Origin: an uncultured Arenicella sp.
GTDB lineage: Bacteria > Pseudomonadota > Gammaproteobacteria > Arenicellales > Arenicellaceae
Assembly (NCBI GenBank): GCA_938045295.1
Contig: CALINO010000042.1
Span: 1 to 50,396 of the forward strand
Direction of reading: 5' to 3'
DNA length: 50,396 nucleotides
Part shown: piece by piece, positions 16,080 to 25,426 of the stretch
Layout of the letters: each line of letters starts with the position of its first letter
How positions within the stretch are numbered: the first letter of the stretch is position 1
Translations under genes and position numbers: made by a program
The notes under the pieces: generated by a model
What the model was told of the DNA's origin: nothing
The model's input: only the letters and a program-made list of their open reading frames with translations
Databases searched by the model: none

Positions 16080-18452
16080 TTATAAATCGTTATGGCTGTG
16101 CGTGTTTTCTACCGTCAGGCGTGAATACACAAAAGCGCCCAATAAGTTAACACTGTTACCAATTAATAAGGCGGTGCCAAAGCTTGCCACCACCGGTATG
16201 TTACTCAGGCTCAACAAACCAAACGACAACAGGCTGGTAATTGCCGACAGCATAATGGCTTGCAAAGTTTGCGCTTGATGGTCTTTCATTTGGCGCACAA
16301 AAATAGTGTAGTCCATGCCAAAGCCTAACACCAAAAATAGCGCCATAATATGAAACAGGTTGAGCTGATAAGAAAACGGCAGGCTTAACAATACCAACAT
16401 GGCCGATGAGGCTAACGGCACCGCCAACATACCCACGGCGCTCACCTTACGAAACCGCAGCAACAGTAAAATCGCCACTAAGGCGTAGGCCAATGCCAGC
16501 AACAGTGAGGCCGATTGACGTTGCTTCGCCAGTGCGGCTTGTGTTTTCTCTAAGGTATTCACGTACTCAACGCCATCAACCCCTGCCAAGGCGTGAGTTA
16601 ACGCATCGGCGTTCACGCCTTTTTTAATTAGCACAAAGCCAACGTAACCGTCTTGATTCTCAAACCACATCGGCGGCAGCGCCGAACCAAGCACTTGATG
16701 GATATTAACCGGCGATAGATAACGCGTACTGGCGGCTTGGTAATCTTGTTTTAGATTAGCCAACACGGCTGGTTCAATGGCCAAGCCTTGCAAACCTTCT
16801 GATTCGCCTGCCCCATCTGGTCCATCTAAGCCTTGCGAAAGTTGATCTAACGCCGCATTAACACCGTACAGCTTTTGTTGTAACTGATAAGCACTTGCTT
16901 GATCGGCCTGACTGGGCACTAAACTGAGTATGCTCACAAAGTCCGATTCATTAAGGCTGATGTGCTGGCCAATACGCTGTTTAACGTCATCAAAACGCGC
17001 TTGAATTTCAGCAATCGAACTACCGAGCAATAAAACATAGCGCCCCGGCTCATAGTCATTAGCAACCGCAGCGACTTTGCGTTCACTGTCTAACAATTCT
17101 GCCGGCGCGGTAAAAAAGACTCGCGGGTCATCACTGAACGGTTTACTAATAAACCAACAACTCAGTGCCGCCAACAACAATGCCGCCACACTTAGCCCAA
17201 TAACACGACGCGACAATAACGTGGTGGCTGCCAGCAAGCGATTGACTGTCGTGCCCAGAACGCTTGCTTCAACATTCAGTTTTTTACCCGCCACCAGCGG
17301 CCCTAAACACACCACGCTCAACCACGCCATGATTAAGCCACAGCAAGAAAAAAGTGCCACCTTAGTCAGCGCTTGCAAGCCTGAAAAACTGAGTGCGGCA
17401 TAGCCAATCAACGAGGTGCTTAAACTGAGTAATAACGCATTATGCAGTGCGGCGTGTTCTTGGGAGTTAGCTTTAGGCAATGCCGCCGATTGGTAAATCG
17501 TGTGGTAGAAATAGTGCAATGAATAATCAATCACTATGCCGATCAAACTGGCACCAAACACAATGGTAAGCACGTGCACATTGCCGTAAACCAAGTGCGT
17601 TAACAAAAAGGCAAAGCCCACGCCCAGCACCACCGACACCACCGGCAACAGTAGTGCGCCTAGATTGCGAAAAACAAACAGCAGCAGCAATACCACACTC
17701 ACGGTTGATACGGTGCTGATCATGCTGACATCACGCTTAGACTCTTGCGCGGCGTGCGAGGCAAAAAAGAACACACCAGAACGATCCACACTGACTTTGT
17801 GTTGAGCAATCACGGCCTCAATGGCTTGATTAAGATTGTCACTCAACACCGCCTGTTGACGCATATTCAGCGCATCACCGGCCAACGACACAACCAACGT
17901 TTCATGCGTCAGGTCACTTGTCTGCTTATTGCCGCTCTGCAGGTTTTGTAACACTTCGAATACGCTGGCGCTGCTCACCCCGAACGGGTCTTTATCAAAG
18001 GGGTAAAGCCGAGCTGCGGCCATTGAGTGAATGTCACGGCGTGCTTGTGCGGCTAATGCAACGGGCGACTCATTGTGCAAACGCTGGCGTTGCGCATCGC
18101 TGAGTAAATGAAACCGGTGCGGCTCTAATGCACTAATAACGTCATCAAGTAATTCGTCACCATTAGGCAGAACGTGCAGTGCTGAGTTTTGCTCCAGACG
18201 GGCCTGTAAGTCATCCACGGCATCCAGCACCGCATCTTCATCGCGGCCAGACACCAAGAACAATATGCGTTTTTCAATATTGCGGCGCAATGAGGCAATG
18301 GCTTGATGGGTTTGTTCATTACTGGCGATGCTGGGCGCCACATCGGCCAAGCCGGTATCAATGGAGAACTGGCCTTTGATGACCACAACGTAGGCCACCG
18401 ACCACACTAATAAAGCCGAGAAAATAAGTTGCCAAACGCGCTTCATTGCCAT
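16080..18452 (-). CDS. MMPL/RND-family exporter of the APE cluster (ApeM-like)
   Basis: A 790-residue transporter with two repeated halves: one N-terminal helix, a large periplasmic domain, then a block of five or six helices, each set occurring twice (helices near 255-400 and 640-780). This is the MMPL/RND layout of hydrophobic-lipid exporters (COG4258), about the usual length for aryl polyene clusters. It carries GIVIDYSLHYFYH in the first half and GFGMDYTIFVRQ in the second, the Asp-Tyr motifs thought to serve proton coupling. It probably moves the finished lipid-linked pigment out of the inner membrane to the LolA-like carrier encoded just upstream (19 bp gap). Confidence 0.88.
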   Translation of the reverse strand: MAMKRVWQLIFSALLVWSVAYVVVIKGQFSIDTGLADVAPSIASNEQTHQAIASLRRNIEKRILFLVSGRDEDAVLDAVDDLQARLEQNSALHVLPNGDELLDDVISALEPHRFHLLSDAQRQRLHNESPVALAAQARRDIHSMAAARLYPFDKDPFGVSSASVFEVLQNLQSGNKQTSDLTHETLVVSLAGDALNMRQQAVLSDNLNQAIEAVIAQHKVSVDRSGVFFFASHAAQESKRDVSMISTVSTVSVVLLLLFVFRNLGALLLPVVSVVLGVGFAFLLTHLVYGNVHVLTIVFGASLIGIVIDYSLHYFYHTIYQSAALPKANSQEHAALHNALLLSLSTSLIGYAALSFSGLQALTKVALFSCCGLIMAWLSVVCLGPLVAGKKLNVEASVLGTTVNRLLAATTLLSRRVIGLSVAALLLAALSCWFISKPFSDDPRVFFTAPAELLDSERKVAAVANDYEPGRYVLLLGSSIAEIQARFDDVKQRIGQHISLNESDFVSILSLVPSQADQASAYQLQQKLYGVNAALDQLSQGLDGPDGAGESEGLQGLAIEPAVLANLKQDYQAASTRYLSPVNIHQVLGSALPPMWFENQDGYVGFVLIKKGVNADALTHALAGVDGVEYVNTLEKTQAALAKQRQSASLLLALAYALVAILLLLRFRKVSAVGMLAVPLASSAMLVLLSLPFSYQLNLFHIMALFLVLGFGMDYTIFVRQMKDHQAQTLQAIMLSAITSLLSFGLLSLSNIPVVASFGTALLIGNSVNLLGAFVYSRLTVENTHSHNDL

Positions 18453-18471
18453 GACCTAAACTGTAATCGCT

Positions 18472-19164
18472 CTAGTTAGAAACACTCTGGCTGTTTTCGG
18501 GAGTGCCATAGAGGTACTCGCACGCTTGCGCATCATTAACCTTAACGTCACAACTAACAACCGCGCCATTTGTGTTTTTTAAAACGTGAATCACGGTGCG
18601 CTGATCGTGTTTATCGGTCATGGTAATGTCAATACGTTCAGCGGCTTTGGTGTTAATTTCAACAGATTGAATGGCACGCCTAATGTTTCTCTTTTTAGGC
18701 AATAAAAGCACCGTTCCATTAGCACCCACTTGTTGCTTGAATTGCGCGTCTAACAGCGCTTGATCACCGCTCATTAAATTCATAATGAACTCGGTAAGAA
18801 ATCGGCTTTGACGACTTTTTAAAGCCTCGACTTTAGCGTCAAACAAGCGGTAAGCGCGGCTCTTTTGCTGCTGTTGCCCACCCAACAACACCAATACGTC
18901 GCGCACCGGCTGTTCAGTGGCCCATATTACTCCTTGCTCGCAGTCATACAGAAAACGCCCTTGAGACAATACAGGTTCGGTCAAACCACTCACGGTTTTT
19001 TTTTGTTCAAATGTACCGTAAAACCGACATTCGGCCTGCGCAGACACGGCGCCCGCTTTGGGCTCTAGGGCGCAAGCGGCTTGCAGTGTCAGTACACCGC
19101 TTAACAAAAACAAAAACTGGGTAAATTGGCGCTGCCAAGACCGTTTGTATGAACATAACAACAT
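18472..19164 (-). CDS. LolA-like periplasmic lipid carrier (ApeL-like)
   Basis: A 230-residue protein with an N-terminal signal peptide (hydrophobic 15-30, cleavage near AACA). The LolA fold is recognisable from FYGTFEQKKTVSGLTEPVLSQGRFLY followed by GVIWATEQP, matching the 'FxQxKxxxgLxxPLxSsGxf...GiiWxtxxP' pattern. It should carry the pigment lipid across the periplasm to the outer membrane. It is followed by the MMPL exporter and preceded, 17 bp away, by the thioesterase. The ApeN-type DUF3261 lipoprotein that often completes this set is not in the window. Confidence 0.82.
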   Translation of the reverse strand: MLLCSYKRSWQRQFTQFLFLLSGVLTLQAACALEPKAGAVSAQAECRFYGTFEQKKTVSGLTEPVLSQGRFLYDCEQGVIWATEQPVRDVLVLLGGQQQQKSRAYRLFDAKVEALKSRQSRFLTEFIMNLMSGDQALLDAQFKQQVGANGTVLLLPKKRNIRRAIQSVEINTKAAERIDITMTDKHDQRTVIHVLKNTNGAVVSCDVKVNDAQACEYLYGTPENSQSVSN

Positions 19165-19181
19165 CAGTACAGGGTAATGAA

Positions 19182-19598
19182 TTATCTGCGCTCAAGCCAG
19201 CGCTCAACGGCGGTTATTAATTCTGGCGGGCTTTGAAACTGGGTTATTTTTTCAGGCATTTTCACCGCCACTTGGCTGGTCTGCGCCCGTGTTAATACCT
19301 CGCCGGTGGCCACATCGAGAACTAAGTAGTCAATAACCAGCTTATTTTCCCAATGCTTAATTGAGCTTTCTACTTTGATGTTTTGCTTAAACGTAATTGG
19401 CTTTACGTATTTAACTTGCAAGTCGACCACCGGAAAAAAGAACCCTGTTTGCTCCATTTTGTCGTACGCAAACCCAATTTCTTCCAATAACTGGCAACGT
19501 CCTTTTTCAAAATATTTAGGGTAACTGCCATGCCACACAATGCGATACGAATCGACATCGTAAAACGGCACCTGCATTTCGTATCCAACCTTAGCCAT
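19182..19598 (-). CDS. 4HBT-family acyl-CoA/ACP thioesterase (ApeK-like)
   Basis: A 138-residue hotdog thioesterase of the 4-hydroxybenzoyl-CoA type. VPFYDVDSYRIVWHGSYPKYFEKGR contains the family's catalytic aspartate (Asp16) and the conserved H-G-x-Y-x-x-Y/F-F run. In aryl polyene clusters this enzyme releases or edits acyl chains bound to ACP. It lies 25 bp after the ACP gene at 19624-19875. It is a different hotdog subfamily from the two dehydratases on the plus strand. Confidence 0.82.
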   Translation of the reverse strand: MAKVGYEMQVPFYDVDSYRIVWHGSYPKYFEKGRCQLLEEIGFAYDKMEQTGFFFPVVDLQVKYVKPITFKQNIKVESSIKHWENKLVIDYLVLDVATGEVLTRAQTSQVAVKMPEKITQFQSPPELITAVERWLERR

Positions 19599-19623
19599 AC
19601 CCTTAGTGCCGCCGTGCGGCTAA

Positions 19624-19875
19624 TCAATCACCGCAAAATTCATGCACGATATCAACCACATCGCCTAAGGTTTTAGCGTCGATGAATTTTTCGGCATCAA
19701 TTTCTTGAGGCACGAATTTCTTCAGCTCTATCAACAAGTCAACGGTGTCAATACTGTCGATGTCTAAATCGTCGTGCAGTAAGGCACTGGGAACCAGCTT
19801 ATCTTGCTCAATTTCAAACAGCTCAACCAAAATGCTGTTAATGTGGTCGGAGACTTCTTGTTTACTGTGGGCCAT
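19624..19875 (-). CDS. Acyl carrier protein (APE type, first)
   Basis: An 83-residue acidic ACP. Ser41, in DLDIDSIDTVDLLIELKK, is the 4'-phosphopantetheine site; the sequence is DSID rather than the usual DSLD/E. The helix layout fits the PP-binding fold. It would carry the growing chain and be primed by the PPTase at 23738-24451. It differs clearly from the second ACP at 21935, as in characterised APE systems where two ACPs divide the starter and extender roles. Confidence 0.88.
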   Translation of the reverse strand: MAHSKQEVSDHINSILVELFEIEQDKLVPSALLHDDLDIDSIDTVDLLIELKKFVPQEIDAEKFIDAKTLGDVVDIVHEFCGD

Positions 19876-19925
19876 TTTTTCTAATTATTAATGTGTATTG
19901 GTTAATTATATCACCGGCATATCGG

Positions 19926-20702
19926 CTATGCGCCTACTACTTGCTTTACTTCTTTTAAATAGTATTGCCGCAACCATTCGGTTAATCGGCGATACTGTAA
20001 CGTACGCGGCTGACTCACATCAATACATTGAGACAAGGTAAGCACCGGTTTAAAACGCATGATAACGCGCGACTTCACTTCAGGGATCTGCCACCAAGGC
20101 TCACCTTTGCCTAATGCGCGAGGCATGCAACACAAAATAATAGGCAAAATGGGGGCATCGGTAATCACCGCTATATTAGAAGCACCACGCTTAAAGTCTA
20201 ACTGCAGGTCGTATTGGTTGCGGGTGCCTTCTGGGAAAATCAAAATATTTTCCCCAGCGTCCAGCTTGCTCTTAGCCTTAGACACTATCTCAGGATCATC
20301 GTTGGCTAAATAACCGGCTAACTTTACCGGTATGCGAGTAAACGGATTATGGCAAAGTTGGTTTTTAACCACACAACATAAGTTTTCTACGTAAGCCAGA
20401 GCGAACAGGGCATCAATCAACATAGTGTGATTTGAGATCACCATATGACCTTGCAGATTTGTCGGCTTGCTACCTTCAACCACGTAATTCATCAAGCCTA
20501 AAAACTGCATCAGATCAATGTAGAATCGACATAAACGCTGAATGGCATTGCGTACTTTACGCTGTTTAACTTCCGGCTTAAGAGGAAAAAGTGCCAACAC
20601 AAAAATGTACAGACCGGGTAAAAATGCGCCTAGGCCGAACAAAACATAGCTTATGCCGGCGGCCACAATACGCCAGTAATGATTTAAAGAGAGTAAACGC
20701 AT
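19926..20702 (-). CDS. PlsC-family 1-acylglycerol-3-phosphate acyltransferase-like protein
   Basis: A 258-residue membrane acyltransferase. The HX4D motif is His92-Asp97 in NHTMLID, and the acceptor-binding FPEGTR is at 156-161. An N-terminal membrane segment spans about 11-38. With the LpxL-type enzyme at 5320-6279 the cluster holds two unrelated acyltransferases, which fits the two acyl-transfer steps proposed for aryl polyene lipids. It lies 50 bp upstream of the ACP gene and 21 bp after the chorismatase. Confidence 0.85.
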   Translation of the reverse strand: MRLLSLNHYWRIVAAGISYVLFGLGAFLPGLYIFVLALFPLKPEVKQRKVRNAIQRLCRFYIDLMQFLGLMNYVVEGSKPTNLQGHMVISNHTMLIDALFALAYVENLCCVVKNQLCHNPFTRIPVKLAGYLANDDPEIVSKAKSKLDAGENILIFPEGTRNQYDLQLDFKRGASNIAVITDAPILPIILCCMPRALGKGEPWWQIPEVKSRVIMRFKPVLTLSQCIDVSQPRTLQYRRLTEWLRQYYLKEVKQVVGA

Positions 20703-20723
20703 TATTTAATAGCAAATGAGGGC

Positions 20724-21686
20724 TTATTCAGCCACACAAAAGCATTCTATTTCCACCAACAAATCAGAGCGGCAAATATCGGCATGCAGATAAATAGCCA
20801 TTGTGTTTGGAAACAACTCACTCATCACTTGTTGGCATTCGGCTAAATCGCTAGGGTTGCGTAAATACACGCGAAACGCACGTATTTGAGTACGTTTAAA
20901 GCCGGTCTCTTTCAGTAAATAAAGAATGTTGTCATTGGTGGTGTAGAGCTGTAATTTTAAATCATCACGGTGCACTGAACTGTGGCCTAAAATACTGGCC
21001 GTGCCGGAAATGAAACAACAGTGTTGATCACGTAATGTGACGGTGGTGGCTCGCGCAAATGAAGGGCTACTTGGCCCGTATTGACGAGGGTATTTAAACG
21101 CATCCACTTGCCGTGGATTAGCGTAATGGGTGGCCGCGCTAGACGCGGTTAGTGCGGTAACCGTTAAGCCTTGTTGGTAATGGCCAACCGCGGAAGCGGC
21201 CGGAAACTGCACATCATCTAATTGAAATTCGTTAAACGCTTGCAAACGCCCGTTACAGAAACGCTTGTAGTTCTCGGCGTCACCCGCACCATGATTAATG
21301 TTTGGCAAATAATTCCAAAAACGCACTAACTCAGGGTGTGGTGAGTCATTAATAAAGGTGAGCAAGGCGTGATACGCCTGATAACTAATTTCCTCAATGT
21401 TATCGGCGCAGGCGTGTTCATCACTATAGCCACACATCTGCAAATTTTTTGATCGGCTCCACACACAGGGCGAGTCAACCCCAGACTCGACCGCTTCGCC
21501 ATCAAGCTGCCATACTTCACCAGTACTGCCTTGATGCTCGCCCAACAGTTCAACCAACACCGATTGCGCCATGCGCGGTTCATGCAGGCTGGCATTACTC
21601 TGCCCATGCACGCGCATCACCGCCAAGGTGTTTTCTTCGGCAAATAATTCGTCTAAAGGCGTTGATGAAATAAAATTTCTAAGCAT
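20724..21686 (-). CDS. Chorismatase, XanB2/FkbO/Hyg5 type (hydroxybenzoate former)
   Basis: A 320-residue protein matching the chorismatase family: RFWNYLPNINHGAGDAENYKRFCNGRLQAF in the middle, GPSSPSFARATTV (about 205-217), and FISGTASILGHSSVHRDDLKLQ in the RidA/YjgF-like C-terminal half. Family members hydrolyse chorismate to 3- or 4-hydroxybenzoate or to a dihydrodiol; XanB2 makes both hydroxybenzoates and feeds xanthomonadin synthesis in Xanthomonas. Here it supplies the aryl starter, activated by the ligase at 22270-23676. Which subtype it belongs to cannot be told by eye. It is the first gene of the minus operon, divergent from the second ACP gene. Confidence 0.85.
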   Translation of the reverse strand: MLRNFISSTPLDELFAEENTLAVMRVHGQSNASLHEPRMAQSVLVELLGEHQGSTGEVWQLDGEAVESGVDSPCVWSRSKNLQMCGYSDEHACADNIEEISYQAYHALLTFINDSPHPELVRFWNYLPNINHGAGDAENYKRFCNGRLQAFNEFQLDDVQFPAASAVGHYQQGLTVTALTASSAATHYANPRQVDAFKYPRQYGPSSPSFARATTVTLRDQHCCFISGTASILGHSSVHRDDLKLQLYTTNDNILYLLKETGFKRTQIRAFRVYLRNPSDLAECQQVMSELFPNTMAIYLHADICRSDLLVEIECFCVAE

Positions 21687-21934
21687 GGCGTTGATGGTAG
21701 GCTAAATAACGTTCACTACAACACGATATTTAACGTTGATTGATTAGTGAACACACAGGCTGGCAGCGTCTTTAGGCACTGAAAAAGAAATTTTAATGCC
21801 CCGAGCACAGTTAATTACCAACCTTTTGGTTTAAAGTGAATAACCAACGTACTTTGCTGATTATCATTTCAAACAGAATAGTTTAAACTTTCGCCTCTGA
21901 AAAATAAAGAAACTAACCTCGAAGGTGACCTCTG
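21687..21934. promoter_or_regulatory. Divergent promoter region of the pigment operons
   Basis: A 248-bp gap between the chorismatase start (21686, minus) and the ACP start (21935, plus). It is AT-rich with no open frame of note and must hold the promoters of the long minus operon (21686 to 13927) and of the ACP-ligase pair. I could not pick out a confident -35/-10 pair or operator by eye. Confidence 0.5.
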
Positions 21935-22198
21935 GTGTCTGTTCAAACCCCCGCTGAAGCGGCATTAGCCGAATTATTAGTTGAAGTCCTTAATTTAGAA
22001 GACATTGAAGCAACTGACATTGAACCTGAAGCCCCTCTGTTTGGTGATGGCTTAGGCCTGGATTCAATTGATGCGCTTGAAATTGCACTCGCAATAGCTC
22101 AAGAGCACGGCGTTGAAATTAAAGCCGAAGACGAAGGCACCAAAGAAGCTTTTTCTTCTTTGCGCACTCTCAATGCATTTGTTGAAAACAATAAATAA
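21935..22198 (+). CDS. Acyl carrier protein (APE type, second)
   Basis: An 87-residue ACP starting at a GTG behind a good ribosome-binding site (GAAGGTGA about 8 bp upstream). Ser44, in GLGLDSIDALEIALA, is the phosphopantetheine site. It is 71 bp upstream of the AMP ligase, which suggests that this ACP receives the activated hydroxybenzoate starter. No ATG is available near the right length, so the GTG start is well supported. Confidence 0.9.
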   Translation: MSVQTPAEAALAELLVEVLNLEDIEATDIEPEAPLFGDGLGLDSIDALEIALAIAQEHGVEIKAEDEGTKEAFSSLRTLNAFVENNK

Positions 22199-22269
22199 TT
22201 ATCTAAGTTGTTATCTACGTGCTCGGTATTGTTTTGTTCTTCACTCACATTGCGCCTTAACTCTGTTCA

Positions 22270-23676
22270 ATGACTTTGCGAACCAACGGTGACTCGCCGT
22301 TATTAACGCGCGCCGATAACGAGCCCATTGCCCGATTAACCAGCGCTCTCAATGGGCTGCCTATTGAGGGCCAATACCGCAATATTTCGCAAGCGCAGTT
22401 TGTAAATCATGTCGTACAGCTTGCCGATGCTTTGCCCGAGCATCAACATGCGATTAACCTGTGCGATAACCGCTACCTTTTTTTAGTTAGTCTGTGTGCG
22501 GTGACTGTGCGCGAGCGCACTAATTTATTACCGCCGAATAAAAACCCATCAACCCAAGCCGCATTGTCACAGCGCTACGATGAGTGCGTGGTTTTACACG
22601 ACAACGCCACGCAATTAAGCGCGGAGCTTAACGCGTTTGATGTGTCGGCCTTAGAGTGGTCTTTAAATGATACTCCGGCAACGCTGCCAAGCATTGCCGC
22701 CGAGCACTTAGCCGTCATCAGCTTTACCTCTGGCTCAACCGGCGAATCAAAGCCTAACTTAAAATATTGGCGCACCTTATTGGAAAGCTCGGCCATCAAT
22801 GCCCGCTACATGCTGGTTGATGCACAGCAGAATCACAACCATGTGGCTACCGTGCCCGGGCAACATATGTGGGGCTTTGAAACTTCGGTACTGCTGGCGC
22901 TGTTTGCCAATGTGACCTTGGTGGACGCACGGCCTTTTTTCCCCACCGACATTATTGACTTAATAAACCGCTTACCCACGCCAACCACTTTAATTTCTGC
23001 CCCGTTGCATCTTAAAACGCTGAGCTCATATCTTGACTCTCAAGACCATAGCAAGCGACCTAAACCATTAACGCTAGCCTCCATGTTGTGCGCAACCGCC
23101 CCTTTAGACCCGGCTTTAGCGCACAAACTTGAAACGCAATTTCAGTGTCAATTAAAAGAAGTGTACGGCTGCAGTGAAGTCGGCTCGATGGCAGTTCGCA
23201 ACACTGCGCAACAAACACTGTGGCAACCATTTCAAGGTTTGCAGTTTGAGCGCAAAGCACAAACCGCCGCTGTAAGCGCACCACACTTGCCTGAAGTAAT
23301 TGAACTCGAAGACCAACTGAACTTTACTCAGGACGGCTTATTCGAGCTTGCCGGACGAGCAACCGACCTAATCAAAATTGCCGGTAAGCGTGGCTCATTA
23401 AATGAAGTCAACAAGGTGCTTAACCGATTTGACGGTTTGATAGATGGGGTGGTCATATTTCCACCGCAGCGCCGCAACGTGCCTCGCCTTGTTGCGTTGG
23501 TTATTCTAAAAGAGGGTGTCAGCCGCACCAGCTTGCGCGACTTTATGACACAACACTTAGATTCAGCCTTTGTGCCAAGACCCATATTGCAGGTAGAGCA
23601 ACTGCCCAGAGAAGAAAACGGCAAGTTAAGTAAGAAGAAGGTTTTAGACTTATATCAACGCCTTGTTAGTGCTTAA
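22270..23676 (+). CDS. AMP-dependent acyl/aryl ligase (ApeH-like)
   Basis: A 468-residue adenylate-forming enzyme: P-loop-like FTSGSTGESK at 152-161, YGCSEVGSMA near 297, RATDLIKIAGKRGSL (hinge) and a C-terminal PREENGKLSKKK with the catalytic lysine. It should adenylate the aryl starter from the chorismatase and load it onto the adjacent ACP. It is shorter than typical acyl-CoA ligases (about 550), with a compact N-terminus, as in the APE ligases. It converges on the PPTase gene, separated by a 17-bp tandem repeat. Confidence 0.88.
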   Translation: MTLRTNGDSPLLTRADNEPIARLTSALNGLPIEGQYRNISQAQFVNHVVQLADALPEHQHAINLCDNRYLFLVSLCAVTVRERTNLLPPNKNPSTQAALSQRYDECVVLHDNATQLSAELNAFDVSALEWSLNDTPATLPSIAAEHLAVISFTSGSTGESKPNLKYWRTLLESSAINARYMLVDAQQNHNHVATVPGQHMWGFETSVLLALFANVTLVDARPFFPTDIIDLINRLPTPTTLISAPLHLKTLSSYLDSQDHSKRPKPLTLASMLCATAPLDPALAHKLETQFQCQLKEVYGCSEVGSMAVRNTAQQTLWQPFQGLQFERKAQTAAVSAPHLPEVIELEDQLNFTQDGLFELAGRATDLIKIAGKRGSLNEVNKVLNRFDGLIDGVVIFPPQRRNVPRLVALVILKEGVSRTSLRDFMTQHLDSAFVPRPILQVEQLPREENGKLSKKKVLDLYQRLVSA

Positions 23677-23712
23677 TACTTAATACGTAGCGCCTAACAC
23701 TTACAATTAGCC

Positions 23713-23746
23713 TTAGTGCTTTAACCCTTTTAGTGCTTTAACTCTT
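23713..23746. repeat. 17-bp tandem repeat, two copies
   Basis: TTAGTGCTTTAACCCTT (23713-23729) is followed immediately by TTAGTGCTTTAACTCTT (23730-23746), one mismatch. A shorter degenerate relative, TTAGTGCTTAA, sits at about 23667, over the end of the ligase gene. The second copy contains the stop codon of the PPTase on the minus strand. It may be slippage or a weak termination zone between converging genes. Confidence 0.7.
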
Positions 23747-24451
23747 AATGCTGTGGCTTAAATTCACTTTTTCAATGACCCAGGCCGGTTTTGATTCGCC
23801 CTCTTTAAGCGGCCGGTAAAGAGCCCCCATATGCTTAGAAAAGCGAGGCTCAAAGCCATCGTCCTCTATCGTAAAATCGGTGATGGCCGCATCGTTTAGC
23901 AAATTCGCTTGCCGTATGGATTGATTTAATACTGACGATTCATGGTATTTAGTCAGGGCTTCTTTACGCGCCCAGCAACGGGTAAAGAACTCATTTTTTT
24001 GCTCTTGAGTCGATTCAACAAAGCCACGTTCAATTTCTGCATCACAACAAAAAAACGACACCTTGTCATTGCTCCAATTATCTCGCACACCCTCAATATC
24101 AACACCGACAGGGGTATCGCAAGCGGCGTTAGAGAACGCCACTAAGGCCAGCTCAGCGGTATGGCTAATGCTGATTTGCAGCCGTTGGCCATTGATGTGA
24201 AATAACGGCCCTAAGCCTTCTCGTTCTTGAATCTCTATGTGGGTGTGGGTACCGATGTCGCTAACGCCTGCGCGCTTTGCGTATTCTAAGAGTAATGCGC
24301 GGCCACTTAAGTATTGCCCCAAGCGTTTTACCCGCATGTTCTGAGCTCTTTGCTGCTGCGGGCGTGGCATAACCGCAAGCAGCGACTTAAGCCAGTCGGG
24401 CTCATAACAAATACGGGCGTACAACATTAACGGAGTATCTGGGGTAATCAC
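23738..24451 (-). CDS. 4'-phosphopantetheinyl transferase (Sfp type)
   Basis: A 237-residue Sfp-superfamily PPTase. Mg-binding Asp118 and Glu120 are in [11 protein letters not shown], and the second motif [11 protein letters not shown] spans 160-170. The substrate-binding [12 protein letters not shown] block is at 43-54. It converts the two apo-ACPs to the holo form by transferring phosphopantetheine from CoA. Its convergent position at the end of the cluster suggests it is dedicated to the pigment pathway. The last residues run through the 17-bp tandem repeat. Confidence 0.88.
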   Translation of the reverse strand: MITPDTPLMLYARICYEPDWLKSLLAVMPRPQQQRAQNMRVKRLGQYLSGRALLLEYAKRAGVSDIGTHTHIEIQEREGLGPLFHINGQRLQISISHTAELALVAFSNAACDTPVGVDIEGVRDNWSNDKVSFFCCDAEIERGFVESTQEQKNEFFTRCWARKEALTKYHESSVLNQSIRQANLLNDAAITDFTIEDDGFEPRFSKHMGALYRPLKEGESKPAWVIEKVNLSHSIKS

Positions 24452-24554
24452 AAAACCTTATTATTACGTCAAAATAATTTCGCGAACCTTATCACAAGCC
24501 ATTGCGCTTACGGTAAAATATAAGGTTGCCGCCTTATTGACTATTGAAAAAACC

Positions 24555-25367
24555 ATGACTTTTATTGAAAAACTACAGCACGCATGGGAACGCAGTGACT
24601 CACTGTTATGCGTAGGCCTAGACCCGAACTGGAGCAAAATTCCAGCGCATTTAAAAGAACAGCCTGAGCCAATATTCAACTTTTGTAAGCAAATCATTGA
24701 TGCCACTCACGACTTAGTGTGCGCTTACAAACCACAAATTGCCTACTTTTCTGGGCTTGAGGCGGAAGGTCAATTACAAAAGGTCATGGATTACACGCGT
24801 GAAACGTATCCGCACATTCCCATTATCTTAGACTCCAAACGTGGCGATATTGGCAGCACCGCCGCCATGTACGCCAAAGAAGCCTTCACGCGCTACCAAG
24901 CCGATGCGGTTACAGTAAACCCTTATATGGGGCAAGACTCCGCGCAGCCGTTTTTGGACTACGCCGATAAAGGCACGGTTTTATTGTGCCGCACATCAAA
25001 CGCAGGCGCTGCTGACATTCAAGACCTTGAAGTGCAGGGCGCGCCGCTCTATGAACACGTTGCCAGCATGATCGCAAACGATTGGAACACCCATAACAAC
25101 TGCTGCATTGTTGTCGGTGCCACCTGGCCTGAACAAATGGCAAAATTACGCTCAATCACCGGCGACATGCCATTTTTAGTGCCCGGTGTTGGCGCTCAGG
25201 GCGGCGATGTGAAGGCATTGGTAGAAGCGGGCAAAACCAGCGACGGCAAGGGCTTAATTGTGAACAGCTCACGCGCTGTTTTATACGCAAGTGATGGCCT
25301 AGACTTTGCACAAGCGGCACGTGAAGTGGCATTACAAACACGTGACTTGATCAATCAATACCGCTGA
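24555..25367 (+). CDS. pyrF: Orotidine-5'-phosphate decarboxylase, type 2
   Basis: A 270-residue OMP decarboxylase of the longer PyrF subfamily. The catalytic block [13 protein letters not shown], Lys95 with the flanking Asp residues, is unmistakable. The N-terminal [13 protein letters not shown] and the C-terminal [10 protein letters not shown] phosphate-binding loop are in place. It makes UMP from OMP in pyrimidine synthesis. The ATG at 24555 is preferred over a TTG at 24537. It marks the housekeeping border of the pigment cluster, with a 103-bp gap to the PPTase start. Confidence 0.95.
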   Translation: MTFIEKLQHAWERSDSLLCVGLDPNWSKIPAHLKEQPEPIFNFCKQIIDATHDLVCAYKPQIAYFSGLEAEGQLQKVMDYTRETYPHIPIILDSKRGDIGSTAAMYAKEAFTRYQADAVTVNPYMGQDSAQPFLDYADKGTVLLCRTSNAGAADIQDLEVQGAPLYEHVASMIANDWNTHNNCCIVVGATWPEQMAKLRSITGDMPFLVPGVGAQGGDVKALVEAGKTSDGKGLIVNSSRAVLYASDGLDFAQAAREVALQTRDLINQYR

Positions 25368-25426
25368 GTGATGTCAGTTAGCCACGCCCATTTTCCATAC
25401 GCTGCCCACCAAACACACTGGCGACG

